64,000 nucleotides of DNA from Chitinophagaceae bacterium (GTDB lineage: Bacteria > Bacteroidota > Bacteroidia > Chitinophagales > Chitinophagaceae), in assembly GCA_019752045.1 (NCBI GenBank), contig JAIEMP010000012.1:124001-188000 (forward strand). Reading direction: 5' to 3'. Under the pieces are notes generated by a model, which worked only from the letters and a program-made list of their open reading frames with translations, had not been told where the DNA came from and searched no databases. Positions 18,829-26,823 of the stretch are shown here, piece by piece. Within the stretch, counting starts at the first letter, position 1. Each line of letters begins with the position of its first letter. Made by a program: the position numbers and the translations under genes.

Positions 18829-19587
18829 CTAACCAATATCCTTTACAGCAATGTATTGATGGCTTATATAGCTCGATCCATTGCTGAGGGTGATTGCAAA
18901 ACGAAGCAAATGATTGCCCGCCGTTGTAAACTGAATTGTTTGTGCTGTGTTTGCTGCTAATGTATATTGGATGTTGGAAGTGAGGTTTGTTACAACAATA
19001 TTTTGGAGTGAAAGAGATGTATTGTTGAGTATTAAAGAACTGCTGTATTGTAAAGCATAATTTTTATTTGCTATTACTTCCTCGGTTGCAAGACCTGCAA
19101 AAGTTACCTGCTTACTGAAATAAGGGCTTGCATTATTGTTATCGGTTAAAATGCCATTTACAATACTCATTCTTCCATCGTTCAAAGCATTACTGTCAAT
19201 AAATCCAAACTGGTAATTAAAAGCAAGCAGGGGGAGTTTTACCTCGTACAATTGTTGCTGTACAATATCTCTCATTGTTAAATAGTAATTGGGCCTTACC
19301 GTTGAATCCATTACTGCATTTTCTGCATCATACAATGTTTGAAACAAACGGCTTGCCGTAAGAGTATCAGAATTGTTCCAATCATTCAAAGCACTCCAGC
19401 CATAAACCCGATCCATTAAAATACCATAAGGAATTCTGCCTGGTATTAAGCCGGTTGCTAAACTGTCGAAGATTTGGCTGTAAGTTCTTCCGTTGACTTC
19501 AATTTCAGGAATGGCTTGCGTTTGAGCATTGTTGAAATAGAAAAGAAAAAACAGTGTGCAAAACAAGGTTAAGTATGATTTTCTCAT
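18829..19587 (-). CDS. Signal-peptide-bearing 5' part of amber-split T9SS hydrolase gene
   Basis: This 252-residue ORF has a clear signal peptide (MRKSYLTLFCTLFFLFYFNN, Ala-rich cleavage region after it). Its N-terminal domain is of unknown type, with DIVQQQLYEVKLPLLAFNYQ and an Ig-like end (GNHLLRFAITLSNGSSYISH). It stops at a TAG after AVKDIG. The frame continues without any further stop into the hydrolase domain, so the natural gene would encode about 1020 residues. No adaptation of the end as a separate protein is visible. It lies directly downstream of the frameshifted lipoprotein gene and may share its transcript. Confidence 0.75.
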   Translation of the reverse strand: MRKSYLTLFCTLFFLFYFNNAQTQAIPEIEVNGRTYSQIFDSLATGLIPGRIPYGILMDRVYGWSALNDWNNSDTLTASRLFQTLYDAENAVMDSTVRPNYYLTMRDIVQQQLYEVKLPLLAFNYQFGFIDSNALNDGRMSIVNGILTDNNNASPYFSKQVTFAGLATEEVIANKNYALQYSSSLILNNTSLSLQNIVVTNLTSNIQYTLAANTAQTIQFTTAGNHLLRFAITLSNGSSYISHQYIAVKDIG

Positions 19588-19623
19588 GTGATGTTATTTT
19601 GGGTGAAAATTAAATTGCGAATT

Positions 19624-20173
19624 TTAAGGCCATGCAATATCAAAGCGGCCATCTGTAATTTTTATGATTTGTCCATTTGCATTTACAGCTTCCATTTCAA
19701 ATGTGCCGGCAACAATAGTACTTCCCCGCAATGGATTAATACTGCCATTTGCGAATTTGATATTTACGATCCCTTTATAGATATCATTCGTTTGATAAAG
19801 ATTTGAATTACCAGGAATGGTTCCATTTGAATTATCCTGGAAAAATCCATAATATGTGGTATTGGCCAAAGTGTAATGAAAACCAATATTACCAGAGTAT
19901 TTAATTGAAATATAAAGCTCAAAATTCTGTATGCTATTTGAAGCACCAATCTTTATTGCAGTATCACTATATGGCCCCCCCCCATACGCTTTCGTTTGAT
20001 AATAAACCTCCTTCGCCCCTTGAAGTATAAATTTTTCCGTTAATCTTAAAGCCAAGTGTATTTGCACCTATTTGTGTTTCAGGAGGCAACTGCGGTCCGG
20101 ATTCTTTTTTACATTTAAGATGAATGAATAAAGGAGCAAGGAGTAATAACAGTATAAGTTGTTTGTTTTTCAT
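19624..20173 (-). pseudogene. Lipoprotein gene frameshifted in a G9 tract
   Basis: The 5' part encodes a lipoprotein signal (MKNKQLILLLLLAPLFIHLK, Cys after) and NTLGFKINGKIYTSRGEGG, then runs into a stop shortly after a run of nine G (C on the plus strand, 19975-19983). Deleting one G joins it to the second frame, which continues GPYSDTAIKIGASNSIQNFE through to DGRFDIAWP. The restored protein would be about 182 residues, a single beta-rich lipoprotein similar to small Bacteroidota surface lipoproteins. Alternatives are a sequencing indel, a real null allele, or slipped-strand phase variation. Nothing downstream of the tract is broken. Confidence 0.75.
19975..19983. repeat. Mononucleotide tract C9 (G9 on coding strand)
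   Basis: Nine C in a row sit inside the lipoprotein gene exactly at the frame change. This is the longest G/C run I noticed in the window and a classical slippage site. Confidence 0.85.
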
Positions 20174-20415
20174 TTGCTTTTTTTAAATCATAATAAAAGA
20201 AATTGAATTAAGAGCTGATGAATTTAAAATGACGGAATTATATAATAGTAATAATGTTGTTTTCACTTTGTGTAAAGTAACTTCTGAATTAGATACACTA
20301 AGTAAACCTCTAACAAATTACATATCTATTGTAAAAGTTACAATACCCTAAACCGGGTAGTAATAATGTTTAGCGAATGATCTTTAAGTATGTTTTTCCT
20401 CAGCAGAATATTATT

Positions 20416-20859
20416 TTACAACCCAATCAACTCTTCATACAACCTGCCCTTCGCATCAAAGACCAGGATTTTTTTATTGAGCGCTGATTTCTGAACCACA
20501 ATTTTATATTCATTGGCTTCTGCCCGTGGCTTTGTAACAGAAACGGTTTCTTTCACTGTCCAGTCTTTATACTTACTGTCTTTAAACCCATCCTGCACTG
20601 CTTTTGGAAGTTCGGTCATTTCTACTTTTGTTTCTGTCCATGCCCAATCACCTTTTGGTGCGTAACTGGCTTTCATTTTTTTATCGCCCAGTGTAAACCG
20701 AACCGTATGGTTATCTAAACCATCACTCCATTTGGCATCCTTTGCATCAGGGTATTGTTTGGCGAATGTTTGTTTTACAATTTCAGGAACTGAAAAGAGT
20801 TGCGCATTGGTTGCTGTAGTAAAAAGAAAGCAGGTTATAAGAATAAGAAGATGTTTCAT
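20416..20859 (-). CDS. PepSY-like / BLIP-type periplasmic protein
   Basis: This 147-residue protein has a signal peptide (MKHLLILITCFLFTTATNAQ) and a PepSY-like repeat structure: FAKQYPDAKDAKWSDG, YAPKGDWAWTETKVEM and FKDSKYKDWTVKETVSV, ending KILVFDAKGRLYEE. Members of this putative beta-lactamase-inhibitor-like group are common in Bacteroidota and have no firm biochemical role. It stands alone, 26 bp upstream of the rsmI stop on the same strand's downstream side. About 240 bp upstream of it (20174-20415 lies on its 3' side) hold nothing I can call. Confidence 0.8.
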   Translation of the reverse strand: MKHLLILITCFLFTTATNAQLFSVPEIVKQTFAKQYPDAKDAKWSDGLDNHTVRFTLGDKKMKASYAPKGDWAWTETKVEMTELPKAVQDGFKDSKYKDWTVKETVSVTKPRAEANEYKIVVQKSALNKKILVFDAKGRLYEELIGL

Positions 20860-20885
20860 GTGTTCTTTTTTTGATGAGTATAAAA

Positions 20886-21554
20886 TTACTCATCTTTTCC
20901 TGCAACCACAATCACAATCTCGCCTTTCACCGCTTTTGCTTCAAAGTGATCGTGTACTTCTTTTAAAGTACCCCGTTTATTCTCTTCAAATTTTTTGGTG
21001 AGCTCACGGCTTACACAACACAAACGATCCTCACCAAAGTATTGCATGAAATCAGAAAGGGTTTTCACTAAACGAAAAGGAGATTCATAAAAGATCATGG
21101 TACGTTCTTCTTCCTGCAATTGTTTCAGTGCAGTTTGCCGGCCTTTTTTCTGCGGAAGAAATCCTTCAAATGTAAAACGGGTGGCAGGTAACCCGCTGTT
21201 GACCAAAGCAGGAACAAATGCCGTTGCTCCGGGAAGTGTTTCAACAACAATATCATTCTTTACACATTCACGCACCAGCAAATAAGCAGGATCGCTGATG
21301 CCCGGTGTTCCGGCATCGGTTAATAAGGCCATCTTCTTTCCTTCTTTTAACTGATCAACGAGGTGCTGCACAATTTTATGTTCATTATGCTGGTGATAGG
21401 GAGAAAGTGATTTCTGAATCTGGTAATGATTCAGCAATACAGAACTTGTGCGTGTATCTTCTGCCAGAATAAGATCCACCTCTTTGAGCACTTCCAATGC
21501 ACGGAGTGTAATGTCTTTGAGATTGCCGATTGGAGTGGGAATGATGAACAACAC
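20886..21554 (-). CDS. rsmI: 16S rRNA (cytidine-1402 2'-O) methyltransferase RsmI
   Basis: This 222-residue tetrapyrrole-methylase-fold protein shows the RsmI signatures: LFIIPTPIGNLKDITLRALE at the start, LILAEDTRTSSVLLNHY, and the SAM-binding MALLTDAGTPGISDPAYLLV. TRFTFEGFLPQKKGRQTALK and MIFYESPFRL follow in the expected order. It 2'-O-methylates C1402 in the ribosomal P site. The length is slightly below the enterobacterial enzyme but normal for Bacteroidota. AT-rich 9-mer repeats directly flank its start. Confidence 0.93.
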   Translation of the reverse strand: MLFIIPTPIGNLKDITLRALEVLKEVDLILAEDTRTSSVLLNHYQIQKSLSPYHQHNEHKIVQHLVDQLKEGKKMALLTDAGTPGISDPAYLLVRECVKNDIVVETLPGATAFVPALVNSGLPATRFTFEGFLPQKKGRQTALKQLQEEERTMIFYESPFRLVKTLSDFMQYFGEDRLCCVSRELTKKFEENKRGTLKEVHDHFEAKAVKGEIVIVVAGKDE

Positions 21555-21635
21555 AATTTGAAAATTTGAAAATGAAATAATTTGAGATTGAAAACCGAAC
21601 CTGTTTGAATTTTCAAATCTTCAAATCTTCAAATT
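21555..21635. repeat. AT-rich 9-mer repeats between rsmI and purS
   Basis: TTTGAAAATTTGAAAATG (about 21557-21574) and TTTCAAATCTTCAAATCTTC (about 21611-21630) are opposing arrays of the same unit found at 12192-12218. They fill the whole intergenic space and touch the purS stop codon. Confidence 0.65.
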
Positions 21636-21879
21636 ACTGAACATTTATTTCATATTGCTCCATTACAGGATTCGCCAAGAGTTTCTTCGCTGCTTCTTCT
21701 GCAATGGCTTTTGCTGCGTCGGCTGAATCTGCATTAATCTGCATGCTGATGTTTTTACCAATACGTACATCAGCCACTGCTTTTAAACCTAAATTAGATA
21801 ATCCACCCATTACGGCTTTTCCCTGCGGATCTAATAAATCTTTGAGTGGCATTACTTTTACCTGAACTGTATAAGTCAT
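21634..21879 (-). CDS. purS: Phosphoribosylformylglycinamidine synthase subunit PurS
   Basis: This 81-residue protein matches PurS: YTVQVKVMPLKDLLDPQGKA, VMGGLSNLGLKAVADVRIGK and a C-terminal KKLLANPVMEQYEI. PurS bridges PurL and PurQ in the small-type FGAM synthase of purine synthesis. No purL or purQ is adjacent, so it is detached from its partners here. It lies 15 bp downstream of pssA on the same strand. Confidence 0.93.
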   Translation of the reverse strand: MTYTVQVKVMPLKDLLDPQGKAVMGGLSNLGLKAVADVRIGKNISMQINADSADAAKAIAEEAAKKLLANPVMEQYEINVQ

Positions 21880-21894
21880 TGTATAAATATTGTA

Positions 21895-22656
21895 TTACTG
21901 AATCTGTTTTCGGAAGAGCAAAGATAAAGCAACATAGGTTACATAAATAAGCGGAATGGCTGCCCACTGAAAAATCAACAGCAAACCAATTGCCAGCACC
22001 AGCAACAGAAATATTGGCCGGTTATTTTTAAAGCTGACATCTTTAAACTTCAGGCTCATAATGGGTACATCTGAGACCATCAATAAACTGATGACGAGTA
22101 TAATTGCATACAACACCCAACGGTTAACGATCACTGATGCCAGATCCCACTGATTATACCAGATCACCAACGGCAATGCGGCTACCACCATGGCTGTAAT
22201 AGGTGTAGGTACTCCACGAAATGAAGTTGTTTGACGTTCATCAATATTAAACTTGGCCAAACGCCAGGCTGCGCAACAGGCAATCAATAAGGCAGGCAAC
22301 ATATAAAGGATGGAAGTGTCTAATGCGGTTTCTTCTTTGAGATAACTCATCCGCAGTAACTGGTACATGATCATGGCAGGTGCCACACCAAATGTAACCA
22401 CATCACTTAATGAGTCGAGTTGTTTGCCCATGCCCGATGTAGCTTTCATGAGCCGGGCTAAAAAACCATCGAGGAAATCAACAATACCGGCGGCGAAAAT
22501 AAAATAAGATGCAAGCATGATCTTCTCCGGCAAATTGATCACCAGGTTACTGCCGTCAATTGCAGTAATATTTTCGCCGGGTTGCAGAATAAGAATGATG
22601 GCGATACAGCCAAATACAAGATTGAGCAGAGTGAAAAGGTTTGGGATTTTTTTCAT
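21895..22656 (-). CDS. pssA: CDP-diacylglycerol-serine O-phosphatidyltransferase
   Basis: This integral membrane CDP-alcohol phosphotransferase has the motif D..DG..AR...G...D...D visible as VDFLDGFLARLMKATSGMGK followed by QLDSLSD. Several hydrophobic segments follow and precede it. I chose the ATG at 22656 (MKKIPNLFTLLNLVFGC). An upstream in-frame ATG at 22680 would add MDHRLWTI, which is translated heptamer repeat. It makes phosphatidylserine, the precursor of phosphatidylethanolamine. Length about 253 residues, normal for the short Bacteroidota type. Confidence 0.92.
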   Translation of the reverse strand: MKKIPNLFTLLNLVFGCIAIILILQPGENITAIDGSNLVINLPEKIMLASYFIFAAGIVDFLDGFLARLMKATSGMGKQLDSLSDVVTFGVAPAMIMYQLLRMSYLKEETALDTSILYMLPALLIACCAAWRLAKFNIDERQTTSFRGVPTPITAMVVAALPLVIWYNQWDLASVIVNRWVLYAIILVISLLMVSDVPIMSLKFKDVSFKNNRPIFLLLVLAIGLLLIFQWAAIPLIYVTYVALSLLFRKQIQ

Positions 22657-22660
22657 GATA

Positions 22661-22692
22661 GTCCACAGTCGATGGTCCATAGACCACAGACG
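22661..22692. repeat. Heptamer array, left flank of the four-helix-bundle gene
   Basis: Units GTCCACA-GTCGATG-GTCCATA-GACCACA-GAC have a strict 7-base period anchored by GTC/GAC. The matching array is on the other side of the gene at 23099. Confidence 0.8.
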
Positions 22693-22704
22693 AGTGTTTT
22701 AGTT

Positions 22705-23061
22705 TTAATCGTTTATTGAATTTATTAGTGCCTGAATCATTTTTACTAAGGTTTCAATTTGGTTATACAGTTTTGTAAACAACTCTTTCTCTACATAATT
22801 TCTTCGCTTTGCCAAAAATAAACAGCCAACAACTTCAAGTGCCGATCGGTTTGCAATGGAAAGAAATCGCCTAAACTCTGCGTTGGATAATCCTGTAGAA
22901 CCCTCAACAATATTCAAGGATACAGAGTTTGCAGCTTTGCGCATTTGACTTGACAACGAATAAAGCTCATGCGAAGGAAATGATTTTGCCAAAAAATCAA
23001 CATCATCCGTTAACTCTAACGATAGCTGCCACACTTTCAGATTTTCAAACTTAAACGCCAT
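22705..23061 (-). CDS. Four-helix-bundle protein, S23/23S rRNA intervening-sequence family
   Basis: This 118-residue helical protein from ATG 23061 (MAFKFENLKVWQLSLELTDD) carries the family pattern F..L.VW..S..L, LSSQMRKAANSVSLNIVEGS and a C-terminal helix. An in-frame ATG at 23088 lies upstream, but MAFKFENL is the usual family start. Family members were first seen inside intervening sequences of 23S rRNA genes and are now known as free-standing genes in Bacteroidota; the function is not established. Heptamer repeats lie on both sides, which hints that gene and repeats form one mobile or expanding unit. It interrupts the otherwise housekeeping stretch pssA to pepP. Confidence 0.88.
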   Translation of the reverse strand: MAFKFENLKVWQLSLELTDDVDFLAKSFPSHELYSLSSQMRKAANSVSLNIVEGSTGLSNAEFRRFLSIANRSALEVVGCLFLAKRRNYVEKELFTKLYNQIETLVKMIQALINSIND

Positions 23062-23098
23062 GTATAATTGATGACTTAAACATATCAAACTCTGCTAT

Positions 23099-23126
23099 CG
23101 ACCATTGACTGTTGACTGTCGACTAC
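23099..23126. repeat. Heptamer array, right flank of the four-helix-bundle gene
   Basis: C-GACCATT-GACTGTT-GACTGTC-GACTAC has the same 7-base period and GAC anchor as the array at 22661. It lies just before the aminopeptidase stop codon. Confidence 0.8.
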
Positions 23127-23127
23127 T

Positions 23128-24417
23128 TCATCTCTTCATCAACGCTTCAATCTCATCCACCGTCATCGGAATATTTTTCATGAGATCTTTATTTCCTGTT
23201 TTGGTGATCCACAGATTATTTTCAATACGTACCCCCATTTGTTCTTCTTCAATATAAATTCCGGGCTCTACTGTAAACACCATCCCTGCTTTGATGGGTT
23301 CTGTTTTTGTGCCAAGATCATGTACATCAATACCCAGATGATGCGAAATACCATGATATAAATATTTGCGGTAAGCTCTGTTCTCCGGGTCTTCATTTTT
23401 TACATCTGTTTTTTTCAATAACCCGATTTTTAAAAACTGCTGTGTCGCTTCTTCACCAACTTTATCTGTATAATCAACAATGGTAATACCCGGCTTCAAT
23501 AAACTTTTTGCATAATCATGCAAATGCAAACAGGCATTGTAAATTGTTTTCTGACGGCGACCAAATTTTCCACTCACCGGAACTGTACGTGTTAAATCTG
23601 CATTGTAGCCGCCATACTCCGCACCAAAATCCATCAATATCAATTCGCCTTCTTTACATTCCTGGTTATTGCTTACGTAGTGTAAGGTTCTGGCTCTGTC
23701 TCCACCTGCAATGATACTGCCGTAAGCCGGACCTGTTGAACCTTGTGATAAAAATGAATGATAAATCTCTGCTTCAATTTCATTTTCCAATATTCCCGGT
23801 TTTATAAACTGCAACAACCGGCGGAAAGCAACTTCAGTTATATCAATTGCTTTTTGAATCAGCTCCACTTCTTCTGCTGTTTTAACAGCACGCAGCTCTT
23901 TCATGATCTTTGCTGCACGTTGAAAATTGTGCAAGGGATATTTGTTTTTCATTTCATCAATGAAACGATAATCTCTGCTGCGGATGGATGATGCTTTGCG
24001 GTCGTTCTCATTGCTGCTTAAATAAATTGTATCTGCTAAATGAACCCATGTTTGCAACAAGGCTTCTATACTATCTAACCAAACAATTGTTTCAATTCCT
24101 GAAATGGCTCTTGCTTCATTTGCACGCAAACGTTTCCCATCCCATTTTTCTTTTAATTCGTTGGGACGAACCAACACCAGCACTTCTCTATACTTCGGAT
24201 CCGGATGATCGGGAAATAAAATTACCATACTGTCTTCCTGCATCACACCACTTAACCAAAACAGATCGCTGTTTTGTTTAAATGCATGCAGAGCATCGGC
24301 ATTCATGGGCCACTCATCGTTACTTACAAAAATGGCAATTGATTGAGGAAGCATTGCTTTTATAAAACGTTCCCTGTTTTTGCTGAAGAGCGCTGGTTTG
24401 ATGGGCTGAAATTTCAT
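23128..24417 (-). CDS. Xaa-Pro aminopeptidase (aminopeptidase P, M24B)
   Basis: This 429-residue protein has an N-terminal creatinase-like domain (residues 1-165) and a C-terminal pita-bread metallopeptidase. The dinuclear metal ligands are visible: Asp in LILMDFGAEYGGY, Asp in NADLTRTVPVSGK, His in YHGISHHLGIDVHDLG, Glu in VFTVEPGIYIEEE, Glu in MGVRIENNLWI. It cleaves N-terminal residues preceding proline. The length matches the family. It is monocistronic in appearance; TATTTTGC about 20 bp upstream of its start may be part of a promoter. Confidence 0.94.
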   Translation of the reverse strand: MKFQPIKPALFSKNRERFIKAMLPQSIAIFVSNDEWPMNADALHAFKQNSDLFWLSGVMQEDSMVILFPDHPDPKYREVLVLVRPNELKEKWDGKRLRANEARAISGIETIVWLDSIEALLQTWVHLADTIYLSSNENDRKASSIRSRDYRFIDEMKNKYPLHNFQRAAKIMKELRAVKTAEEVELIQKAIDITEVAFRRLLQFIKPGILENEIEAEIYHSFLSQGSTGPAYGSIIAGGDRARTLHYVSNNQECKEGELILMDFGAEYGGYNADLTRTVPVSGKFGRRQKTIYNACLHLHDYAKSLLKPGITIVDYTDKVGEEATQQFLKIGLLKKTDVKNEDPENRAYRKYLYHGISHHLGIDVHDLGTKTEPIKAGMVFTVEPGIYIEEEQMGVRIENNLWITKTGNKDLMKNIPMTVDEIEALMKR

Positions 24418-24652
24418 CCTTTATGTATTAGGTGTGCAAAATAGCATTTCGGTACTGCCTGCCCAATTCTGTGATGAAATAATCCACAGAAGGCATTAAA
24501 CTAACATGCGTTTGGATAAAGTTTATAAACCATCTACCCTCTCTTAGAATTAATTTAAAATACTCGTTCAATTGTTTTCAATTATTGAAAATATTTCATC
24601 ATTACAATTAAATTTCAGAATACTTTCTAATCGCAAACGGTTTCGGAATTTT

Positions 24653-24680
24653 TTTGGTTCTTGCTAAGCCTTTACATTTG
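24653..24680 (+). promoter_or_regulatory. Candidate promoter of pckA
   Basis: TTTG at 24653-24656 and TACATTTG at 24673-24680 match the Bacteroidota -33/-7 elements, with a rather short 16-base spacer. The ATG lies 27 bp past the -7 box. The rest of the 24418-24707 gap shows no other signal. Confidence 0.55.
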
Positions 24681-24707
24681 GCGCTGAATTAATACTCAAC
24701 AATTGCA

Positions 24708-26312
24708 ATGTCTATTCCAGGTATTTTTTTCCCGGAGCAAAAGCTCATTAAGCTGGGTTTAACGCATTCTGACAATATCCATTACCAGCTGGGCCCCGAA
24801 GAATTAGCTGCACAAACTGTTGCCCGTGGTCAAGGTGTTTATAATCATACGGGAGCGTTGTGCATTAATACCGGAAAGTTTACCGGCCGGTGCCCCAAGG
24901 ATAAGTTTATTGTTGAAGATCATCTCACTAAAGATACTGTTCACTGGAACGATTTCAATCAGCCCATTGATGAAAAGTACTTCCACATCCTGTACAAAAA
25001 GATGATGGATTATCTCGGTACCAAGGAGGAAATTTGGGTGAGAGATGCGTACGCCTGTGCCGATCCTGCATACCGGTTAAACATTCGTGTGATTAACGAA
25101 AATCCATGGAGCAATTTATTTGCACATAATTTATTTCTTCGTCCAACAGAAGATGAGCTTGAACATTTTGAAGCCGACTGGCATATTATTCAGGCACCGC
25201 ACTTTTATGCAAACCCCGAAACAGATGGTGTTCGCAGCAGCAATTTTTCTGTGGTAAGCTTTTCGCATAAAATGATTTTGATTGGCGGCTCCGGATACAC
25301 CGGTGAAATGAAGAAAGGAATTTTTACCGTTTTAAATTATCTGCTTCCTCAGAATAAAAAAGTATTAAGCATGCACTGCAGCGCCAATGTGGGTGAAGCT
25401 GGTGATGTTGCTGTGTTCTTTGGTTTAAGCGGAACAGGTAAAACAACTTTGAGTGCCGATCCGCACCGCAAACTGATTGGTGATGATGAACATGGCTGGG
25501 ATGAGCAGGGCATATTTAATTTTGAAGGAGGTTGTTATGCCAAGTGTATTGATTTGAGTGAAGAAAAAGAACCTGAAATTTTTAATGCAATTAAACCGGG
25601 TGCATTGGTTGAAAATATTCAGTTCTTTGCCGGTACAGATGAAATTGATTTCAGCAATAAATCCATTACTGAAAATACGAGAGTCAGTTACCCGTTACAT
25701 TTTATCAGCAATGCCTTGCATCCGGCGGTTGGCGGATTACCAAAAAATATTTTCTTTTTAACCTGCGATGCTACAGGAGTGTTGCCTCCGGTTGCAAAAT
25801 TAACGGAAGGACAGGCCATGTACCAGTTCATCAGCGGATATACAGCAAAAGTTGCAGGAACAGAAGCAGGAGTTACAGAACCAAAGAGTACGTTCAGTGC
25901 ATGTTTCGGTGCACCGTTTCTCCCTTTACATCCTGCAAAATATGCTGAGATGTTGGGTAAAAAAATGAAAGAACAGAAAGTGAATGTGTGGCTCATCAAC
26001 ACCGGTTGGACGGGTGGCAGTTACGGTACAGGCGAACGCATAAAACTTTCTTATACCAGAGCTTTGATCTGTGCTGTACTGAACGGCAGATTAAATAATG
26101 TGGCTTTTGAAAACATGCCCATCTTTAATTTTTCAATTCCGGTTGCATGCGATGGCGTTCCTGCAGAAATACTGAATCCTAAAAACACATGGACAGATAA
26201 AGCAGCTTATGATCAAAAAGCAAATGCTTTAGCTGAACAGTTTACAACTAATTTTAAAAAGTATGCTTCCGGCAGCGGTGAAGAAATTTTATCCGCAGCG
26301 CCGCAAGTGTAA
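24708..26312 (+). CDS. pckA: Phosphoenolpyruvate carboxykinase (ATP)
   Basis: This 534-residue protein carries the ATP-dependent PEPCK signatures: a substrate-binding ALCINTGKFTGRCPKDKFIV, the metal/PEP segment KKVLSMHCSANVGEAGD, the kinase-1a P-loop VFFGLSGTGKTTLSADPHRK, kinase-2 LIGDDEHGWDEQGIFNFEGG and the late adenine-binding TRVSYPLHFI. It converts oxaloacetate to PEP in gluconeogenesis, or runs backwards in PEP carboxylation in some Bacteroidota. The length is canonical. It is a single-gene unit between its promoter and a strong terminator. Confidence 0.97.
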   Translation: MSIPGIFFPEQKLIKLGLTHSDNIHYQLGPEELAAQTVARGQGVYNHTGALCINTGKFTGRCPKDKFIVEDHLTKDTVHWNDFNQPIDEKYFHILYKKMMDYLGTKEEIWVRDAYACADPAYRLNIRVINENPWSNLFAHNLFLRPTEDELEHFEADWHIIQAPHFYANPETDGVRSSNFSVVSFSHKMILIGGSGYTGEMKKGIFTVLNYLLPQNKKVLSMHCSANVGEAGDVAVFFGLSGTGKTTLSADPHRKLIGDDEHGWDEQGIFNFEGGCYAKCIDLSEEKEPEIFNAIKPGALVENIQFFAGTDEIDFSNKSITENTRVSYPLHFISNALHPAVGGLPKNIFFLTCDATGVLPPVAKLTEGQAMYQFISGYTAKVAGTEAGVTEPKSTFSACFGAPFLPLHPAKYAEMLGKKMKEQKVNVWLINTGWTGGSYGTGERIKLSYTRALICAVLNGRLNNVAFENMPIFNFSIPVACDGVPAEILNPKNTWTDKAAYDQKANALAEQFTTNFKKYASGSGEEILSAAPQV

Positions 26313-26343
26313 GTGGTCGTAATCGATTGTTTGCTAAGAACAA

Positions 26344-26369
26344 AAACCCCTCCATTCCTGGAGGGGTTT
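26344..26369. terminator. Bidirectional terminator between pckA and a convergent gene
   Basis: A 10-bp stem AAACCCCTCC / GGAGGGGTTT with loop ATTCCT is followed on the plus strand by AATTTTTT and on the minus strand by a T-rich stretch. It sits between two convergent genes. Confidence 0.88.
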
Positions 26370-26376
26370 AATTTTT

Positions 26377-26808
26377 TCATTCGTTTATTTTAATTCTTTT
26401 CCATGCTCGTACGCAGTGTCCATTCTGTTTTGCAGGAAACCATTTTCCTGACTTCTCAATGAGTTCAATCAGGTATTCCTCATATTTAGATGTTAGTCCT
26501 CTCGGAGTAATAATTTGTGTTTTACTGGTTTCACCATTCAACTCCACTATAAACCAAATTTCAATTACACCATCATAATTTTTTGGCTTTTTGAAATTTT
26601 TAGAAATATATTTTGCCCAGATTTCTTTACCGCCCGGGTACTGTGGCGGCTCCTGTACTATTGTGAAAACACTTTCTGGTGAATAAGACTCAGAAATTTT
26701 ACAGGTCATTGTATCACTACCAAAACGATAAACAGTATCAACTTTGTCTTGCGCAAATATGGCAAGAAAGGCAATTGTGAAAACTATAGTTAGTATTGGC
26801 TTTTTCAT
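26377..26808 (-). CDS. Secreted TonB C-terminal-like protein
   Basis: This 143-residue protein has a signal peptide (MKKPILTIVFTIAFLAIFAQ). The body contains PQYPGGKEIWAKYISKNFKK, then GVIEIWFIVELNGETSKTQI and ends with GKWFPAKQNGHCVRAWKRIK. This is the layout of the TonB C-terminal domain as found in many free periplasmic Bacteroidota proteins (P.YPGG......I......P......G.V...F.V...G). There is no membrane anchor or Pro-rich spacer, so it is not a full TonB. The partner is unknown. Its own gene seems to be followed by dNK on the same strand 15 bp upstream. Confidence 0.75.
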   Translation of the reverse strand: MKKPILTIVFTIAFLAIFAQDKVDTVYRFGSDTMTCKISESYSPESVFTIVQEPPQYPGGKEIWAKYISKNFKKPKNYDGVIEIWFIVELNGETSKTQIITPRGLTSKYEEYLIELIEKSGKWFPAKQNGHCVRAWKRIKINE

Positions 26809-26823
26809 ACACCGGAATAAAGA

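Noticed and set aside
16525-19587. Recoding of TAG as sense in this organism
   Set aside because: Other genes in the window end in TAG or use it only as stop, so a general code change is unlikely; a local event is the simpler view.
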